Shown here in pieces: positions 11,592 to 13,532 of a stretch of DNA of 13,532 nt. Position numbers and translations under genes: made by a program. The notes under the pieces were generated by a model that made no database searches, had not been told where the DNA came from, and saw only the letters and a list, made by a program, of their open reading frames with translations. This DNA comes from an uncultured Bacteroidales bacterium (GTDB lineage: Bacteria; Bacteroidota; Bacteroidia; Bacteroidales; UBA932), in assembly GCA_947305045.1 (NCBI GenBank), contig CAMZCW010000045.1, positions 1-13,532 on the forward strand. The letters are read 5' to 3'. How positions within the stretch are numbered: the first letter of the stretch is position 1; each line of letters opens with the position of its first letter.

Positions 11592-12719
11592 TTACTTACA
11601 GTATTCACGGTGGAACCAAAAGGCAAATACAGGATCGGCAAAGTATACGCCATCAGGCCTTTTATCGATCAGCTCCTTGCCTAAAAGAACGTTCTCTATC
11701 CTTGCGATATTCGATTTGCTACCCAGGCGGTATTCCTCCAGTATGTCTGACGATTGGAAACCAGTATGCATACCTGCGTCCATGGCCTTTAAATAGTTCA
11801 TCTGGTATACCGTCAGATTGGCCAGTTGACGCATAAACAGCGCCGATGTCTGTCTTATCAGAAGTTCATACCCACTCTCCAGATTCTGCTCAGTTACTTC
11901 TCCTTCAGTCTCTATCATTACATTCCAGGCAAGTTGCTGTACATATGATGAATACAACTGGACTTTATCGCACAGTCGCCCTGCCATTTCTTCTGAAATA
12001 ATCATATTCCTTGTAGCAAAGCGTTGGACAATGTAATTGACCCATTCTTCCTTTGGTATCGCCTCCAGGAAAAACATATCTCCGAAATGATAGAATGGCA
12101 TGGACTTATCCTGAAATAGCTTATCCATCATATGTTTCTTGCTCCCGAACAGGCAATATGATACGTTCTTTTGCAATTGCCACACGCCCCTCGCCTTCTT
12201 TTGGAAACCGACAGAATCCGGGAATTCTCCAACTTGCTGAAACTCGTCAATGCAAACCACGATGTTCAGATTTCTCTTTTGAGCTATTTTTTCAGGAAGG
12301 TCAAGGATCTCCTCCGGCTTTTCTGTCTTTGGGCCGATACCAAAGGAAACTGAAAACTCCTGCGACGGGTCCGGCGAGATGGATATCTTGGGAGAAAGGC
12401 GGGAGAGAAAGCTTTTGGCCAGAGTCATAGCCTGTTCCGCCTTGGTTGCAAGGCTTTTCAGAATGGCTGATGCAAAACGTTCATAGAACTCATATTCGTC
12501 ACGGCAATCATAGATGTCCATCATTACTATCTTGACAGATGGATTCGTTATTTGTTCAACAGCCCTATATACCAGAGAGGTCTTCCCTGTCCTGCGGGGA
12601 GAAATCAGAATCGTATTCACGCCAGCCTCAAAATTCATCTTGAGATGCTTGGTTTCAGCTTTCCTATCGGTAAAGTTCTCTCCAAAGACGGCGGCCCCGT
12701 AAACAAATGGTTTGCCCAT
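11592..12719 (-). CDS. AAA-type ATPase (archaeal ATPase / ATPase_2-like family)
   Basis: 375 residues. The start MGKPFVYGAAVFGENFTDRKAE is the usual lead-in of this STAND-like family. Walker A is SPRRTGKTS (40-48), with Ser in place of the first Gly; Walker B is VVCIDEFQQ (154-162); the sensor-1 region is YCLFGSKKHMM (188-198). A helical lid follows, then a C-terminal winged helix (~303-375) ending DPVFAFWFHREY. Full-length relatives often carry a C-terminal nuclease-like DUF234 domain; this short form lacks it. The role is unknown; members are common in accessory DNA. The promoter upstream has a strong operator-like repeat, and four genes follow closely on the same strand. Confidence 0.88.
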   Translation of the reverse strand: MGKPFVYGAAVFGENFTDRKAETKHLKMNFEAGVNTILISPRRTGKTSLVYRAVEQITNPSVKIVMMDIYDCRDEYEFYERFASAILKSLATKAEQAMTLAKSFLSRLSPKISISPDPSQEFSVSFGIGPKTEKPEEILDLPEKIAQKRNLNIVVCIDEFQQVGEFPDSVGFQKKARGVWQLQKNVSYCLFGSKKHMMDKLFQDKSMPFYHFGDMFFLEAIPKEEWVNYIVQRFATRNMIISEEMAGRLCDKVQLYSSYVQQLAWNVMIETEGEVTEQNLESGYELLIRQTSALFMRQLANLTVYQMNYLKAMDAGMHTGFQSSDILEEYRLGSKSNIARIENVLLGKELIDKRPDGVYFADPVFAFWFHREYCK

Positions 12720-12734
12720 AATTCTTTATTTTTT

Positions 12735-12743
12735 GCAAATATA
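12735..12743 (-). promoter_or_regulatory. ATPase gene promoter
   Basis: The minus strand reads TATATTTGC (-7) with TTTTG 19 bases upstream (12763-12767) as the -33 element, an almost ideal Bacteroidetes promoter. The -7 box ends 15 bases before the ATG at 12719. No Shine-Dalgarno sequence is present, only an A-rich leader. Confidence 0.75.
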
Positions 12744-12758
12744 GCGCATTATTTTTAG

Positions 12759-12788
12759 TCCACAAAATTGTGGTCCACAAAATTGTGG
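12759..12788. promoter_or_regulatory. 15-base tandem palindromic repeat over the ATPase -33 region
   Basis: Two exact copies of TCCACAAAATTGTGG (12759-12773, 12774-12788). Each is itself a near-palindrome, CCACAA-AA-TTGTGG, and the outer ends GTCCACAA/TTGTGGAC pair. The first copy contains the -33 element, so a bound protein would act as a repressor. Confidence 0.75.
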
Positions 12789-12822
12789 ACCTGCTCGCGT
12801 TGGTAGTTTTTCAGTCTCATTT

Positions 12823-12857
12823 GGTCACCTTTTTCTTCCTGGTGGGAGACCGATAAA
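12823..12857. repeat. Bipartite extragenic repeat, copy B
   Basis: Left part 12823-12841 and right part 12844-12857 match copy A at 9830-9873 in the same orientation. It begins 7 bases beyond the stop of the MerR-type gene. The rest of the gap 12720-12864 is the ATPase promoter and its repeat. Confidence 0.7.
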
Positions 12858-12864
12858 TTGGAAG

Positions 12865-13532
12865 TTATGCCTTTTCCACCTGCACTTGGATGATGGTGAG
12901 CCACTTGTCGGGGTCCTCCTGGTTCCAGATGCCGTCAATGTAAACGGCACGGGGTGCATCGGCAATCTTGTAGCCCTCCTTCTCCAGATAGGCGAAGAGC
13001 TCGACATAGTTGTCATAGAGTTTCTCATACGGGCCGAAGACCTTCAGACAGGCAGCCTGCGGCACAGCCGGGATGTCCTTGAACTTGATGAGAGCAGAGT
13101 CTGTTCCCTTTTTTGTCACCTTCTCGCAGTACTCGATCTCGATGTCCTTCGGCCTGTAGCCGCCATGCTCGATGGTGTAGCAGTAGCCGGGTTCCGGGCA
13201 TTCGCAGCCTAGACGAGCCATTTCCGGACCAATCACCTCATAGCAGAGGCGACCGAGGTCCTCGAATGAAGGAATGACAGTACGATGGCTGGCCACGGTG
13301 ATGGCCGGAAGCGATTCAAAGTAAACTTTTTCCATTTTGTGCAATTTCTTTTGGGAAGCCACAACCGCCTTGAGCATGCGTTTCCGCTCTTTGAGCACCG
13401 CCAGCTCGTCTTCGCACTTTCTTATCTTCTCCTCCAGCGATTCCACCGTAGGGAAATGCTGCTCATCATCCCACAGATCCCGGATTTCTTCCAGCGAATA
13501 ACCCATGCTTTTGAGTTTGGTGATGCTGAAGA
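12865..13532 (-). CDS. MerR-family regulator with GyrI-like effector domain, 5' end outside window
   Basis: The frame is open to the right edge (about 222 residues visible). Before the internal MGYS the frame continues SITKLKS, which with MGYSLEEIRDL is the standard second half of a MerR DNA-binding domain, so the true start lies beyond 13532. A coiled coil follows (SLEEKIRKCEDELAVLKERK, then to about 60 residues after MGYS), and then a GyrI/BmrR-type ligand domain (FESLPAITVASHRTV to the end, with VFGPYEKLYDNYVELFAYLE and IDGIWNQEDPDKW). Such regulators (BmrR type) bind amphipathic or cationic drugs and untwist promoter DNA to turn on efflux genes. No efflux gene is visible in the window; the genes downstream on the same strand have their own promoter. 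Confidence 0.88.
   Translation of the reverse strand, partial: FSITKLKSMGYSLEEIRDLWDDEQHFPTVESLEEKIRKCEDELAVLKERKRMLKAVVASQKKLHKMEKVYFESLPAITVASHRTVIPSFEDLGRLCYEVIGPEMARLGCECPEPGYCYTIEHGGYRPKDIEIEYCEKVTKKGTDSALIKFKDIPAVPQAACLKVFGPYEKLYDNYVELFAYLEKEGYKIADAPRAVYIDGIWNQEDPDKWLTIIQVQVEKA

Overview
The window looks like an accessory region of a Bacteroidales chromosome. The evidence is the gene families (BACON and fimbrillin-type lipoproteins, an SAM-like/Arm-type tyrosine recombinase, an AlbA_2 ATP-binding protein), the lack of Shine-Dalgarno sequences, and repeated Bacteroidetes-type -7 boxes (TAnnTTTG) a short way upstream of start codons. I cannot fix the genus. No rRNA, tRNA or CRISPR array is visible.

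Layout. (1) 1-2765, minus strand: a tyrosine recombinase is followed 33 bases later by an AlbA_2/HATPase_c_4 protein that runs off the left edge. The recombinase promoter carries an 11-base tandem repeat. (2) 2900-8770: a self-contained surface module. A kelch-propeller/transmembrane/AraC regulator (minus) is divergent from two lipoprotein genes (plus): a BACON-type protein and a 941-residue fimbrillin-like protein. Between the divergent genes lie two 22-base tandem repeats placed between two opposed -7 boxes, which is what an AraC-type operator should look like. A 15-base direct repeat lies at each end of this module, and a strong hairpin terminator closes it. (3) 8770-9880: a GC-rich block of competing hairpins, a second 11-base tandem repeat of the recombinase-promoter style but with no recombinase, a 5'-truncated DUF2442-like/XRE antitoxin remnant, and an intact parD-parE toxin-antitoxin pair with a palindromic operator. 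(4) 9830-12857: a minus-strand run of AAA-type ATPase, TfoX N-terminal domain protein, an internally deleted flavodoxin-like protein, an ICMT/PEMT-type membrane methyltransferase and a small unknown protein. It is bracketed by two copies of a bipartite extragenic repeat. The ATPase promoter has a 15-base tandem operator-like repeat over its -33 region. (5) 12865 to the right edge, minus: a MerR-type regulator with a GyrI-like effector domain, missing its DNA-binding N terminus because the window ends.

The best candidate for an undescribed system is region 2: a one-component membrane regulator with a periplasmic kelch sensor and a cytoplasmic AraC domain, apparently controlling two adjacent surface lipoproteins. 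Much of the rest (truncated antitoxin, gutted flavodoxin, orphan promoter repeats, direct repeats) reads as the scars of repeated insertion and deletion around a recombinase.
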